In this document: piece by piece, positions 1 through 12,100 of the stretch | How the letters are laid out: each line of letters starts with the position of its first letter | Position numbering within the stretch: the first letter of the stretch is position 1 | Source of the DNA: Himantopus leucocephalus | Taxonomy: Eukaryota; Chordata; Aves; Charadriiformes; Recurvirostridae | Length of the DNA stretch: 64,000 nt | Assembly: GCA_003993805.1 (NCBI GenBank) | Contig: RSEF01000002.1 | Coordinates: 76,069,821-76,133,820, forward strand | Direction of reading: 5' to 3' | Made by a program: the position numbers and the translations under genes | The notes under the pieces: model-generated | Seen by the model: only the letters and a program-made list of their open reading frames with translations | Told to the model about the DNA's origin: nothing | Database searches by the model: none

Positions 1-3000
1 ACAAAAAAATAAGTATCACCAAAGTGTTCTGGAAAAAAAAAACGCATGAGAATACTTTATACCACCATAGCACTGGTAATAATCACTACTTCATTGATAA
101 TCCACAGTCCTACATTCAATAACGTCATTTGCCTTATAAATTAGGTAAAAAATCATAGAGAATAACCTACCGCTAGCATACAAAAACCTACTTTTAAATA
201 AAAGGGACGGCTAACTTAAGTGATGCCTAGGAACCCTTAATAATTCTCTGTCATCATTTTGAGAGTGCATGAGCACAGCATTTTTAATATTACCCCTTCA
301 CATTATGACACTCACACTCTATCTGCACAGTATTAACAGTCAGGACATTACTGACCTACCTCCCACTTCAGGAGAAATAGAGACCACTCAGACTCCATGC
401 TGCTGAGTGCGAAGTGCCACACTTGACAACAATATTGGCTGAAAACAAAAAATAACTCAGAAAAAGTGCAAAGGGTTTTTCAGTTGCACAAGTTCCCTCA
501 TCTGGTTCACAGCACAGACCCCACATGCAGTTCTTCCAGCATAAATGAGGGATTAGCAAGGGGATGGAAAAGAGGCCAGTGACAGAGATACAGAAGTTGT
601 TTATACAAGCGCTGCTGCTGGGAAAATGTACGCGCAACCACAGATAAATTCAGTTCGTATTATTTATATATGAACTTGAGTTCTGGAAATGAAATGTCTA
701 CAAACCACACACTGGCCATCTCTTGTCTCACCAGTATAACGCCAGTACTTAGTTCACAGACAGCAACTCCACTTTAAGACAGACACCACCTTGGGCATTG
801 CTCACAAACTGAAGGAGAAGACCAATTGGCTTGAAGGTCATACCGTTTTAGTCTACACCAATTCTTGCATGAGAAAAAGTTAATTGCAATGCAACATAAC
901 TCCAATAGGCTGAACATTTCCTGGCTTCCTAAGAAAGAAGCACTCTCGAAACATGTACAATATTCTCACTGCTGGTATGTGTTGTAGCTATCAACCAAAG
1001 AAGAAACTGCCTGCATGCTGTGTTAACAGTATGCCGTCTGTATGGCTGTGCAGCAGATTGTTGCTGCTTCCTTATTGCTGCTCCTGCAGATTTCATAATT
1101 GCTTTCAAGTATATGATTTAAAATGCGTTATATTGGGGCTGCAAATTAATAATTAAATTTGAACTGCAGTCAGACAACCCCTCCTAGTTTACAGTCCCCC
1201 AAAAGTTCATTCTACCAGGTATTTATTTCATATGTGGTTGAAGCTGTCTTTCAATGTCATCTGGGAATGACTTCAGAAAAAAATGGTAAGTATGCAGGGC
1301 CACTTGGAACTGCAGCGCTGTGAAGATGTTATGAATGACAATGTTTTGGCAGACATGAAGCCAAGACCACTTTTCCCAAAGGAAGCAAACATTGAAAACC
1401 TGCACTTTGCCTGGCCTCCCTGCGTATAAGTCAACAGCTTCCTATGATGATTCACTGACTTACATCATCACCACTGTTGTTATTTATACTGAGAGCTCTT
1501 CAGAGAAAGAATTATCTCTTGCTGTATATGTGTACAGCATCTGCCATGGCTACCAGCTCAGAACATGAAATTGCATTAACTCTTAGTTAATAGGCCTTTC
1601 CTATGGAGCATTTCTGTGCTCATATGAAAAAACAAGGGACAGGAGAACAGGCACATGAATTCCGTCAACAGCTCTTGAGAAACTTGTGAAAATATTTCAA
1701 ATGCTTCTTCAGCAGACTATAATTTCCACTCATGCTTGCATATCAGCAGGTCAGGAACTGCTTAACGCTGAAGTAGTGCCCAGCTGAACACCATTGGTGG
1801 GACTGGCCAAAGTCTATTGGGAATCTGCCAGTGATTAGTGCTCTCATCTTGGAGGTCTTGATCTGATAACAAAAATGTCTCCTTCCTCTTCCCAGGAAAA
1901 TATTCCCTGTGTAACTCAGGACTTGAAAACATGCCTGTCTGACCAGTCAATGCTTTGAACCAGGCCAAAAAGCCACAGATGTCACCATCCTACAAAACCC
2001 TACAGATTGGGCTATTTCTGAGCTGACCTCACATGGGTCTAAGTGAATGCTAGCAGAATGCCCTACATCAGTTTGATGTTCCAGCTGACAGTACAGAAAC
2101 TCCAGCAGATGCTTNCCTCCATTATAAGAAAAGAAGTTGGCAATGGCTGACGAAAATTTTCCTAGCAACTCAGCAGGATATAATCTTTCCTCTCACAGTT
2201 CCACAAGGCTCTGAAGGGCCCTTCAAAATCTGCTGTAGCTTCAGAGATAAGTGCCCAGGGAGTAAAATGCTGCAGCTCTGTCTAGCAGAAAGGCAGGCTG
2301 AGAACAGCAGTGAAGTGAAACTGTTAGAGTGGACATACTGCATCATTAGCACTCACGCATGTGTTTTCCTGATCAGTCAATTCCACAGAGTACAGAGATC
2401 AAGTGGATCATTAATTCTTCACAGTAGAATTAGAGGTCACCTGCATTTTAAAGTGCCATTTTAGTGAGAGGCGTCTAACAACAGGAGAGCAAAATAAATA
2501 GCATAATATTAGTGGGTGCACTCTGCAATAGATTCATCAATTTAGTCATCTACTGAAGTATTCTCCCATCCTTTTGTACTATATGTAGGCAAGAGTTGCA
2601 AACATAAATAGTGGGACAGGGAGATATTGTAGATAAAATATAACTTACTGGCACTGTACTTAGAGAATAATATCACACAATAAATACAGCCTAATGTATG
2701 TTATCACTGGCAACAAAAATTTGCAACTGTGGAAAATATTCTGATTCCACAAATTTATGACATCTGTGTACCATAAAGCAGATAGACTATGCCACACTCT
2801 ACCATTTTATAAGTTCACATTTTTTTCTATTAAGATACTCTTATCTTATACAGCTTTCCTTCTACAGCAAGTTGCATAAATCAGGTTTCCAACCTCCTAG
2901 CAAGTTCACAGCAGAGACACTTCTGTGGTACCAAAGGGAATCAGAATTGCCCTATTCAACTTAATGGTGTGCTAACTTGCCCATGTCCATTTTAATATTT

Positions 3001-3598
3001 AATTTGGTGACATGTAAGACAAAGCAGCATGCATGAATAAAGAAAACAGACATAAAACACAACATTTTGCTAGCTGCTAAATAACATAAAATATGTGTGA
3101 AAATCACAATTAAGAAAGCCACAATTAAGCAGAGAAAACGTGCCATCCTCACAACATACCAGGATTCCCTTTTCGTTTAGGATAGACTTTTACACACTTT
3201 AAGACACTTTGTCCCAGGGACCCTGAATCTCTTAAGACAGGAGGATGTCTAATGATTCCTTTCTTTGTGCAAAGAAAAATAAATTTTCTTCTGCTGTTGA
3301 TAACTATTATAGGCATTCCTACTAGGCAGTGGATAAGGTTGTACGAGGTGTTGGGTGCTCCACTCTCATCTACGATCAGACTCTCACACAGTCTGGGTCT
3401 AATTCACCTCAGACCAACAGCCACCTGTTGATTTTGGATGACAATTTCCTCTAAACTTTGAAAGAGAGAAAGAGAATGCATAATTCAGAAAGAAGCATTC
3501 AAGAGCTAGAGGAAGGTATCAAGGACAATGCGATAACTCAGATATGAAAATAAAAAAAAACACTTTCAGCAAGCAATGGAGTATGTAAACTTATGAGG
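1..3598. other. Anonymous AT-rich DNA, no gene recognised
   Basis: No coding region, RNA gene or well-supported repeat is visible. Open frames here are 60 to 89 codons, without recognisable motifs, and are what chance would give. A single undetermined base sits at 2115. The minus strand between about 1760 and 2170 has two short open frames close together, but I recognise no protein family in them. Confidence 0.6.
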
Positions 3599-4497
3599 TG
3601 TCCTGGGGAAGGTGCTGGTGGGGGGCAGCAGGGTGGGCCCCTGTGTGTAGCATCCGGGGCTGCCCCGTGCCAGACGCAGCCGGTTCCCGCAGGCTCCAAC
3701 GGCCCCACCGCAGGGCACGGCTGAGCCCCTGAGCCACGGGCGGGCGCCGCGGGGAAAGCCTCGGTCAGAAAAGGCAAAACGCCGCCCGGCAGCCAGGGCT
3801 GAGGGAAATCGGGTGAGAAACAGCCCTGCCAGCCCCGAGGGGAGAGCAGGAGGAGGTGCACTGGGAGAGACCCCGGTGGAGCAGGTGTTTCCACACCAGA
3901 GCAGATATCCGCACTGTAGCCCACGGATGACCCCACACTGGAGCAGGTGGATATGCCCTGAAGGAAGCTGCAGCCCATGGAGAGCCCACAATGGGGCAGG
4001 CAGGCTCCTGGCAAGACCTGCAGCCCATGGAGAGGAGCCCACTGAGGAGCAGGTCTGTCCTGAAGGACTGCAGCGCCCGGAGGGCCCACACTGGAAGAGA
4101 GTACAAGCGTGAGGGGGAAGGAGCAGCAGAGAGGAGCTGTTACGGACTGACCACAGCCCCCGTTCCCCATGGCCCTGCGCTGCTCGGGGGGCAGGAGGCA
4201 GAGAAGTCAGGACTACGGAAGCAAAGTGGAGCCTGGGAAGAAGAGGGGTGAGGGTAAAGAGTTTTAGTTTTTGTCTTTGTTTCTCACATCCTACTCTATT
4301 TGTAGTTGGCATTAAATCAAATCATTTTCCCCCAAGTCGAGTCTGTTTTGTCTGACAGTAACTGGTAAGAGATCTCCTTGTCTTTATCTTGTCCCATAAG
4401 CTTTTCCACCCCATTTTCTCCCCGTGTTCCACTAAGGAGAGGACTGAGCAAGCAGCTGTGTGGGCATCTGGCAGCTGGCCCAGGTCCACCCACCACA
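3599..4497 (+). mobile_element. Solo LTR of an avian endogenous retrovirus
   Basis: This GC-rich block of about 900 bp stands out from its AT-rich surroundings. It starts TGTCC and ends CCACCACA, giving the TG...CA ends of an LTR. From left to right it has a G-rich start, a CCGG-containing unique segment, purine-rich subrepeats (3875-4105), a T-rich stretch with an ATTAAA-like polyadenylation signal near 4310, the segment CAAGTCGAGTCTGTTTTG, and the terminal GGTCCACCCACCACA. I know this order from a large family of bird LTRs, probably ERVL-like; the exact subfamily is uncertain. No gag, pol or env remnant adjoins either end, so it is most simply a solo LTR left by recombination. ATGA occurs just outside both ends (3593-3596 and 4498-4501), a weak candidate target duplication that leaves the left edge uncertain by two bases. 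Confidence 0.8.
3875..4105 (+). repeat. Imperfect tandem subrepeats inside the LTR
   Basis: Units of roughly 50 to 70 bp recur about four times. Each carries a version of CCCACACTGGAGCAGG followed by a CTGCAGCCCATGGAG-like segment. Such arrays are a normal part of this LTR type and vary in copy number between insertions. They keep several frames open on both strands, which explains the long but meaningless open frames here. Confidence 0.75.
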
Positions 4498-7400
4498 ATG
4501 AATAAGAACTTTACAGTCCTGGAAGATACCACGTAGATAAAGACAGACATGTGGGAAACACAGTATGAATACATTAAACTTAGTCCTGAGCTAGAGAAAG
4601 ATGACCTTCTTTCTGCCCATGTCATATGAGGAGCTTGTCTTTTCACACCAGTCTTGTCATCATCCTGTACAGTAGAAATCCATTAGTAGAGCATCCATTG
4701 AGCATTTCCAAAGGTTAATTTCTGCCAGCTTTACTTATGCTGAGTATTCCCACTGACTAGTGGTCATAAAGTTGGTGGAACCTGGCCTTGTTCTAGAAAA
4801 GCACTACTTCTAGGGGTTAGCCATTGAGACTAGTAACTAACTAAATATTTTCCAGCAAAGCTTCTTGTATTGAATGTAAAAAGTCAAAACAACACTTGCA
4901 ATTGTTCTACAGAATAGTCCCTACAGTATGTGCAGCGTTAGACTTCTCAGTATCAGATGATTTGATCATGGTTGAAGAGCCAACCTGAAGAATGAAGTTG
5001 AGGAAAGCAAATATAAATGAAGTTTAGGTGTATGGCAGAAGGCACTTATGATAGAAGATGGCATGTAATTCATGCCAAAAATCAGCTTTTGGTGCAGTTG
5101 TCACAGGCTACATTTTGATTAGGTATAGTCAAAGACTTAAGATTTATGTTCATTCTTGCCTGCAATACTTCAAGGATTATCAAAAAATGACAGATTGTTG
5201 CGACAAAAAGCAAAGCAAACATTCACCCATTTTTAAATTTAAACTCAAGGTATTTAAGCTAGTCTCATGATCTTTCATCGGCATAAATGCTCACAAGAAA
5301 CCAGTTTCAAAATATTGAATGCAATGTAATCTTGGGAGTGGTATTTTAAACTCAGGCACAAGTATTATTGCTGAAATACTTCCATATTTAGGAAATTGGA
5401 GAATGGAGACAATGGCATGGGTTTTTTTTTTAGTCAGTCCGTTCTCCAATATGAAAAAAATCCCTGGAGGACTGTTTGCACTCCAGCCACAGAGTCAAAG
5501 ACATTTGCACTAATATTCATCAAATACTCTAGAATAATGGGAACAAGCAATGAAATCACAGTCTATTCACTGACAGCCATCAAGCACAAAGAAAGGCTAA
5601 ATTTCTTGTCATTGTTGGCGAGTGCCAGCAAAACACATTTGGATAGCAGAGAAAAAATATCCCATGATGCAACTGATCATGAACATTAAAGACAAAAAGA
5701 CATAGTTAAGGGTTTGAGAAGTAAAGGCTGCTGTCTCAGCCCCAACTTCAGCACCATAGCTTGCAACATGTTGGTATGACATTTAGAGTAATGACTGAGA
5801 GTAAACGTAGCATGACCTTTACTCATCAGCCACAAGTTGAATAATAAACACTATTAAGGACAGGAGAGTTATAACTCAATTATGTCCAGATCAAAAGTAA
5901 GACACTCATAATATAAAAGGTCATTTGTTTCAAAGGAAAAGTTCTGAATTTCTTTATTTCTCTTGTTTTCCATCCTTAACATGTATTTTGAAATTGAAAC
6001 ATTGTCGTTACATGATAAAAGCATGAAATTTCCATTGGATAAAGCAGAAGGGCAATTCAGGCAGAAATAATTTTCTGTTTATGCAATGGCCCTTTCTATT
6101 ATATTATCAATGTAAGGGTTATAAAAGTACTGTGGAAATGTAAGGGCATGTTAAAAATCTTATCCAGTCTTATAGGATCTGTTGCCTTTACTATAATAAC
6201 CTCTTTCTCTATGACTTCCTTCTGCTGGTATCTTGAAGAGCCATCATATTCCAATGGCTCTTCAAACACTGGAAATTGTTATCATTGGAAAAACCAAACA
6301 CTCTACACTCCTGTGGTTTCAGTAGAGCTGCAACAGTGTAAAACTGGAAGTAAAAAATGATGAATAAGCACTTGCATTTCATTTATGAGAATTTCAAACA
6401 GCTACTCTAATTCTCTGCTGGTATCACTAAGGTAGAGTTCAGAGCACACAGGAGTCAAGCAGACAGTAAAATCAAGCTAAAGGCCACTGTTGTTGCATTA
6501 ATATTATAGTAGTTATGGATGTTTTCCCTCCAAACTCACATACATACGCAGCCTACAGGCCTGAATCTTCATTCCTTATCTCCAGAACTGACTGTACAGT
6601 TTCCCTCACCAGTATTACTGGAGTGCCAAACACAGTCTTTACACTGCTCATGGTTTCTGAATTATTCTTTCACTCCCAGCATTATGTCCAGTGGATGCCT
6701 TAGGTTAATAAGTGAACCCTGTAACTATATAAAAAGATTCTAAAAGAAATAGCAGGAGACAACTGTCACCATGGTATCAAACTGTACCTTCTGTTCCTTG
6801 AAGAGAAACATTAATAAGATTGTACAGAAGAGGTGGGAGGGGAACAACCAACAGCAGCAATGTATTGTCTAACATCCTGAACTTAAACGAAGGACATTTT
6901 TTGAGAACTCAAGACTTAAAGAAACATCTAACAATCTATTCCCACTTCGTTCACATATTGTCCACAAAGTCTTAAACGTATCTACTGAAAAGAAAACAAT
7001 TGAACAGCTAGTGGAAGCTATTCAGCTGTGACCTGCAGTAAAAAGTAAGGGACAAATATATTTGATTCATGCAGATGTGTATTTTCCCTGTCCTATTATC
7101 AGTCTTCATGCTCTCTTTTGGAACTTAAATGAGTTTATCCTGCTGTGTGTTAGCCCTAAAAAGGCATACTTTTCATTCAGAGAAGATACTAATTTGGTCA
7201 GGGAATCGAACTCCTGCCTTCAATCTCTTGCTGAACAAAGGGCTCTGAACAAGTGAACTTAGCCTAATGTGGAAACACTTGGTAACTTTCTCAGAACACA
7301 TACCAAAACTGTGAGGGAAACATCCAATATTGCATTGTTTATTAACAAGTATTGACTAAAAGCAAGCCTCTAACAGTAAAGATTCCCTAGATGCAAGACA

Positions 7401-10400
7401 TTTAAAATCTGAAAGTACAACTAGATTCATATACTCCCATTTTTTTCTGTCTTTAACATATACAGGATATCATCCTTTATGAGAGTGGTGAATATCATAT
7501 GAATATACAAGTAGCTTTTTTAGGTTTTACTCATGGTGTCTGTCACTGTGGTATGTCAGACAGCAATCCTGTATAGAGAGTAAGGCAGAGAATCCTGCAG
7601 AACTGAGTCCTTAAGTGAAGTGGAAAAATACAAAAAATAGACAAAAGTGGATAATTCTGTAAATATTATCTGCTCAGCATATCCAGTCTTGAAGAACTTG
7701 CAGAACAGCTGCAGATATACCGCAAGTCGCAACTATGCGGCTTTTTTTACTCTACGAACTCATGAACTGAGAGCACTTTGGTATCTGATATTTGGAACTG
7801 ACTTTGTTCTGTGACTTCTAACACAGTATTTTTCATGTGGCTTAATAGGATAAACACAGATTTTATAATTAGTTAGGGATAACTGAGGCTTTCATATGTT
7901 AATGAGGCAAAGTAGTGAGAAAAATGGAGGAAGGAGCACCTCTCAGAATGAGGCAACAGAAAGCTTTCTCTTGAAAGTATTTATAATAGAAATTGACTTA
8001 ATCACCTTTGAAATTGCTGCTGAAGATGTAAACATTTCTGGGGAAAACTGATTTTAAAAAGGAAGACATTCAAACCTTCAAATTTTTTGATTTTTATTTT
8101 CAATGATGCTTAGGACAGATTTATCAGAAAATGCAAAGAGGAATTCCAGACCAGTTCCAAGTGACCGGAGACGACACTCTCAGTTCAGCCAATGCTGATT
8201 TTTCATGCCTGACCTGCAGTTGGTATCAGTTGACAGGTACCAGCCTACCTCAAATCCATACACTAGGGTGGGGCAGGTTGAACTTTGAAGATAACTGTCT
8301 AAGAAGGGAGCTTAAATGAGTAGGTCAGAGTAGATGCCTAGCTTTGTAACTCCTAAACCTGGAGAAAACCAATCTCATGTTAAGAATGCTTCAGCAGTTC
8401 TGCTAGTGAAAATCCTCTCCCATTCAGCCACTCAGAGAATGTCTGAGCTCTAAGAGACAACCCTCGTGCTTCAAAAAGAAAAGTAACGTTGCTCTGATGA
8501 TCTTTTAAAGGTGATTTAAAGATGCGATGTGTAATATGATCATTGTATTTTAGGTCTTTCCCATCTCATTCACATATTTCTAAACAAAGTAGTTTGGTAA
8601 GGGCAAATATAAATGTACAACAACCAAAACCAAGCTAAATGTTCTTTAAAGGCAATGTCTTGCCTTGGCCACTCAGTCTTTCTAAAACTATTCATATTTT
8701 CAGTTTTTAGATCAGATCTATGTAAGTCACAAGGCTATTTAATAAAACCATTTACTTTTGTTGGGTTTTTGTTTGGTTTGTTTAGTTTTTTTTTTCCCCA
8801 GAGTATTCCCAGACTTCTGCTTCAGTGCTCTGGAAGAGCTGCTGGTGCTTTGAAGATCTTTGTATATCTGATTTCCACAAATGGTTGATTTTAATCATGA
8901 TTGTTGTTTTAATAATAAATTAAAATAATTTTCTGTAGTGCAAAAAGGACGACTTTGAAAACACCCTCAGTTCTCACCAGTGTCAGTGGTGTAATATTTA
9001 TCATTTGAAGTGCCCGAGTCTCAGTGCAGCTCAACAGCTGTCTTCATAGGCCTCTTATTTCAATGGTCCTTTACATCATGGAAAGACGGTGAAGCTCCCA
9101 CATTTGCCAAGTGATGTTTCAAGTGAACTGCATGTCATTTCAAAGCAAAGTACTGGATCTTTTACGGAGGAGCCATTTGTTTTTAGTGCAATGAATTTTA
9201 GTGTTTTCCTTTGAACTTACAGCAAATGAGGCCTATGTTATTGAACTCCTATTGGTCTTTTCACTTCAGCGGACAACAGAGCTGTCATACAACTTCAGGA
9301 TTTGACATTAATCCACAACCAGTGGGAAAACAGTCCTGCAAAGGAGCAAAGACCTCTGTCTATCTATCCTCAGGTTACAAATTAGCTCCCTGATCAGATC
9401 ACCCAGTCAACTGCATAGAAGAATAAAGGACCCCACTGGTGTACTGGAAGTTTTACCAAACAACCTGTTAAAAGATTTGAGACCACCCAAATGGCAGGGA
9501 CACTGTGAACAAGCATCTGGAATGCATTGTATTTAAAAAATATTCATGAGGAAAGAGTGTCTTTCCAATCTAAGCAATTATACAGATAAAACTTATTGTC
9601 AGTACCAGGAAAAGGCACTGATTCAGTATATTTTGCCTGAATCGAGATCTCAGGGATTTGATGTCTCCAGTATTCCTGTATTTCTCAGTCTTCTTCTGAT
9701 TTCTTGGGAAGCAGGTGCACAGCGCTTCTGCAGACTTCCTGACTACACAGTGCTGAAACTGGCTTCGTGGGCCTCAGAAAAACTATGCAGTGGATCCTGG
9801 GGGGACATGGAATAGAGCAGTCATATTCTAAAAGAACAGCCATTTGGTGGTTCCTGGACAAAAGGTCTTTGGGGAAGAAGCTTTTCATGATCAGTTGCCA
9901 AATAGCTTCTTTATGAGATGACAGATGTCCATTGCCTCCCAACTTCTGATTTCAGCTTTAGGTAGTGCAGGTCCTTTCAAACATCTTGTTTTTACCCCTT
10001 GTGGAATTCTGTCAGTCTCTGTGCAGGTCTTGTGGCTCAAGCATGTGCTCCGTTGACCTCATCCTTGATAATCAACACTCACCAAGGTTTCTAGGTGTGT
10101 ACAGAAGATACTGTTTCATAAGATTATTGCCGCTCTTTTTCAACACATAATGTATTTGCCCTTTTTCTAGATACAGCCATTTCATCTTCTAGGCATTTAT
10201 TGTGAATCCAAGGCAACTACACCAATTTTCTATGATAGCCAAGAACCTCTTATGAATTCAAGCATGTCTGACAATTATATGACATCATCTACACAAGCTA
10301 GGAAGCTTAACTCTCTAACAGAGAGCCTCAAACAACAAAAAGTTTTGTGGATCAGACCCAGCCTGTCAGAACAATTTTAGTCTAGCAGTTCATTGCCTGC

Positions 10401-11285
10401 TACCCACTTATCATCACCTTCAGACACAATTTGGGAGAAAGGCAGAGGGTAGGTGTCTTGGGTTCGTTACTCTCTAACCTCCTTTCTCAAATTCTTTTGA
10501 GACTGAAGTGACTGGACTGTACTCGCCACATAGCAACAGCATAAATTTTTTCACATCACGTAATTTACATGACCTGTGACAAAAGCACACATGAATATTG
10601 GGGAAAATGATAGGGACTACTTGTATGACCAGCCATGCAACTAGAGACTCCTAGGGACCAAACCCACAGGGACATCTCCATTTTGGTCACATCATAGACA
10701 CTCTTGCAGATGCAGGACAGAGGAGGCTTTGAGGTATGTGGTCCTCAATAAGATGGAATAAAGCCTTTTCCAACAGAATGTTTGAAGAACGCTGCTCATC
10801 CAATGTTATACACTGGACTTCATCATGGCTAGTTAAAGAGAGTGATGAAGAGGAACAGCAGCTCTAGGGCCCTCTCTGTTCTATCAGCCTTTGGAATGAA
10901 TCTGGTCCTCAGTTGCCCATCAGTTCTTATGAGACTGCAAGAGTCGTTATACACACCTTTTAGCATTGTCATCACCTTATCTGTAGCCCTGATTAGTCTG
11001 ATTTAGTCACTTTTCATAGTGCTCCCTTTTGAGCTGAACCTGATGTCATTATAAAATAAATGACACAAAGAATCGGATATCTTTTAATAAGGCTTTAAAC
11101 CCTACTCTTACTTTTTTTTCCAGTCCCCTGTTAAAACACAAATATTCAATCAATACAGTTTTGGCCAGGCTATGCTGCACTGTTTTTCAACTCCTTTTTC
11201 TTTTAAAACTTTTAAAATTACTTTTCCTAGTATTGATGATAAATTTTATCTATATAATTATTTGGATTGGCAAGACATTCTTTCC
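4498..11285. other. Anonymous DNA, no gene recognised
   Basis: About 6.8 kb with no recognised coding sequence or RNA gene. Open frames are all under 100 codons and lack motifs. A short T-run lies near 8787. A region near 10.6-11.0 kb reads like decayed repeat sequence, but I could not place it in a family. Confidence 0.55.
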
Positions 11286-12100
11286 TCATGAATGCTTTCT
11301 AAATACAGTGCATTCCAGATGCTTGTTCAGATCCTTCTGCCACCTTAGTGGCAATGTTATATGTTCCTGCAGCTTTTGCATTTTTATTTGCCTCAGTGTT
11401 GGTTCTGTTTCTTCTGCTGATGAAGATTCAGTGCTGAGATCCCTTTTTGTCCTGAGAGCCATACCATCTTGCCTTGCAAGCTGTCCTCTCCCTACTACAT
11501 GCCCAGAATGCACGTGTCATCAGCTACAGGGAATACATGTTTTAAAATATCCTTCTTCACCTGCAGCACCTCTTTATGACTTGTCAAGTTACTGTTAGCC
11601 ATCCTAGCACAAGTAGTATTGTCTCAGTTTCTTTTCCCATACTATTTAACCACCATGTAAACTGTTTTTCTAGCTAGTCTGAAGTATTCTGTAGTTGCTG
11701 AGCTTCTTTCTCCCAAATCTTTGCTTGTGCTCTCTTTGTGATCTCTTCACTGCTTTGATCATGCTCTTGCTTTGCCAGCAGACTTGGCCTGTTTATGCTT
11801 TTCTTGTAACATTCTATTTTGTTGCTTGTCCAGCTTGTCTTTGTTTGTTTATGACTTCCAATAACTTCCTCTGAAGTATTTGGTATCACTTTCTCAAATA
11901 TTTCCCATACAAGATGTAGTGAGATTTCTTCATCATCTCAAAGTAATGGCCTGAAATGCACTCTCAGCTTCACCTTGCATGTCTCCTTTGCCAAGCTATC
12001 TTTGCACTTAAAAAGAATCAGAGAGACAGCAATAAGCAATCGTCTTCTTGGGCTATATCTTACTCTTTCCCAGAACAGAACAGAACAGAATGGAACAGTT
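11286..12100 (-). pseudogene. Decayed coding-like stretch, unknown origin
   Basis: The minus strand is purine-rich and stays largely open for about 270 codons, interrupted by a few stops and at least one frame change. Open blocks run from about 12100 to 11940, from 11940 to 11674 and from 11513 to 11286. The peptide is rich in Lys, Glu and Gln and includes the short motifs IWEKEAQQL and WWLNSM. The spacing W-x3-A-x2-L followed by L-x5-WW-x2-SM vaguely recalls MADF or Myb/SANT-like DNA-binding domains, which accompany Harbinger-type transposons. That is a guess. A strand-biased non-coding region is an equally good explanation, and I cannot name a parent gene. Confidence 0.25.

Noticed and set aside
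3538..4312. Two long overlapping minus-strand open frames of 210 and 248 codons
   Set aside because: They overlap in different frames across the antisense of a GC-rich LTR with subrepeats. Few stops are expected in such DNA and no protein motif is present.
7180..7260. A tRNA-like B box (AGTTCGATTCCC on the minus strand)
   Set aside because: No matching A box at the right distance, and no cloverleaf or acceptor stem could be drawn. It may be a SINE scrap, but the evidence is too thin to list.
11161..11598. A 145-codon plus-strand open frame rich in Leu, Phe and Ile
   Set aside because: It is the pyrimidine-rich complement of a purine-rich minus strand. If anything here was coding, the minus strand is the better candidate.
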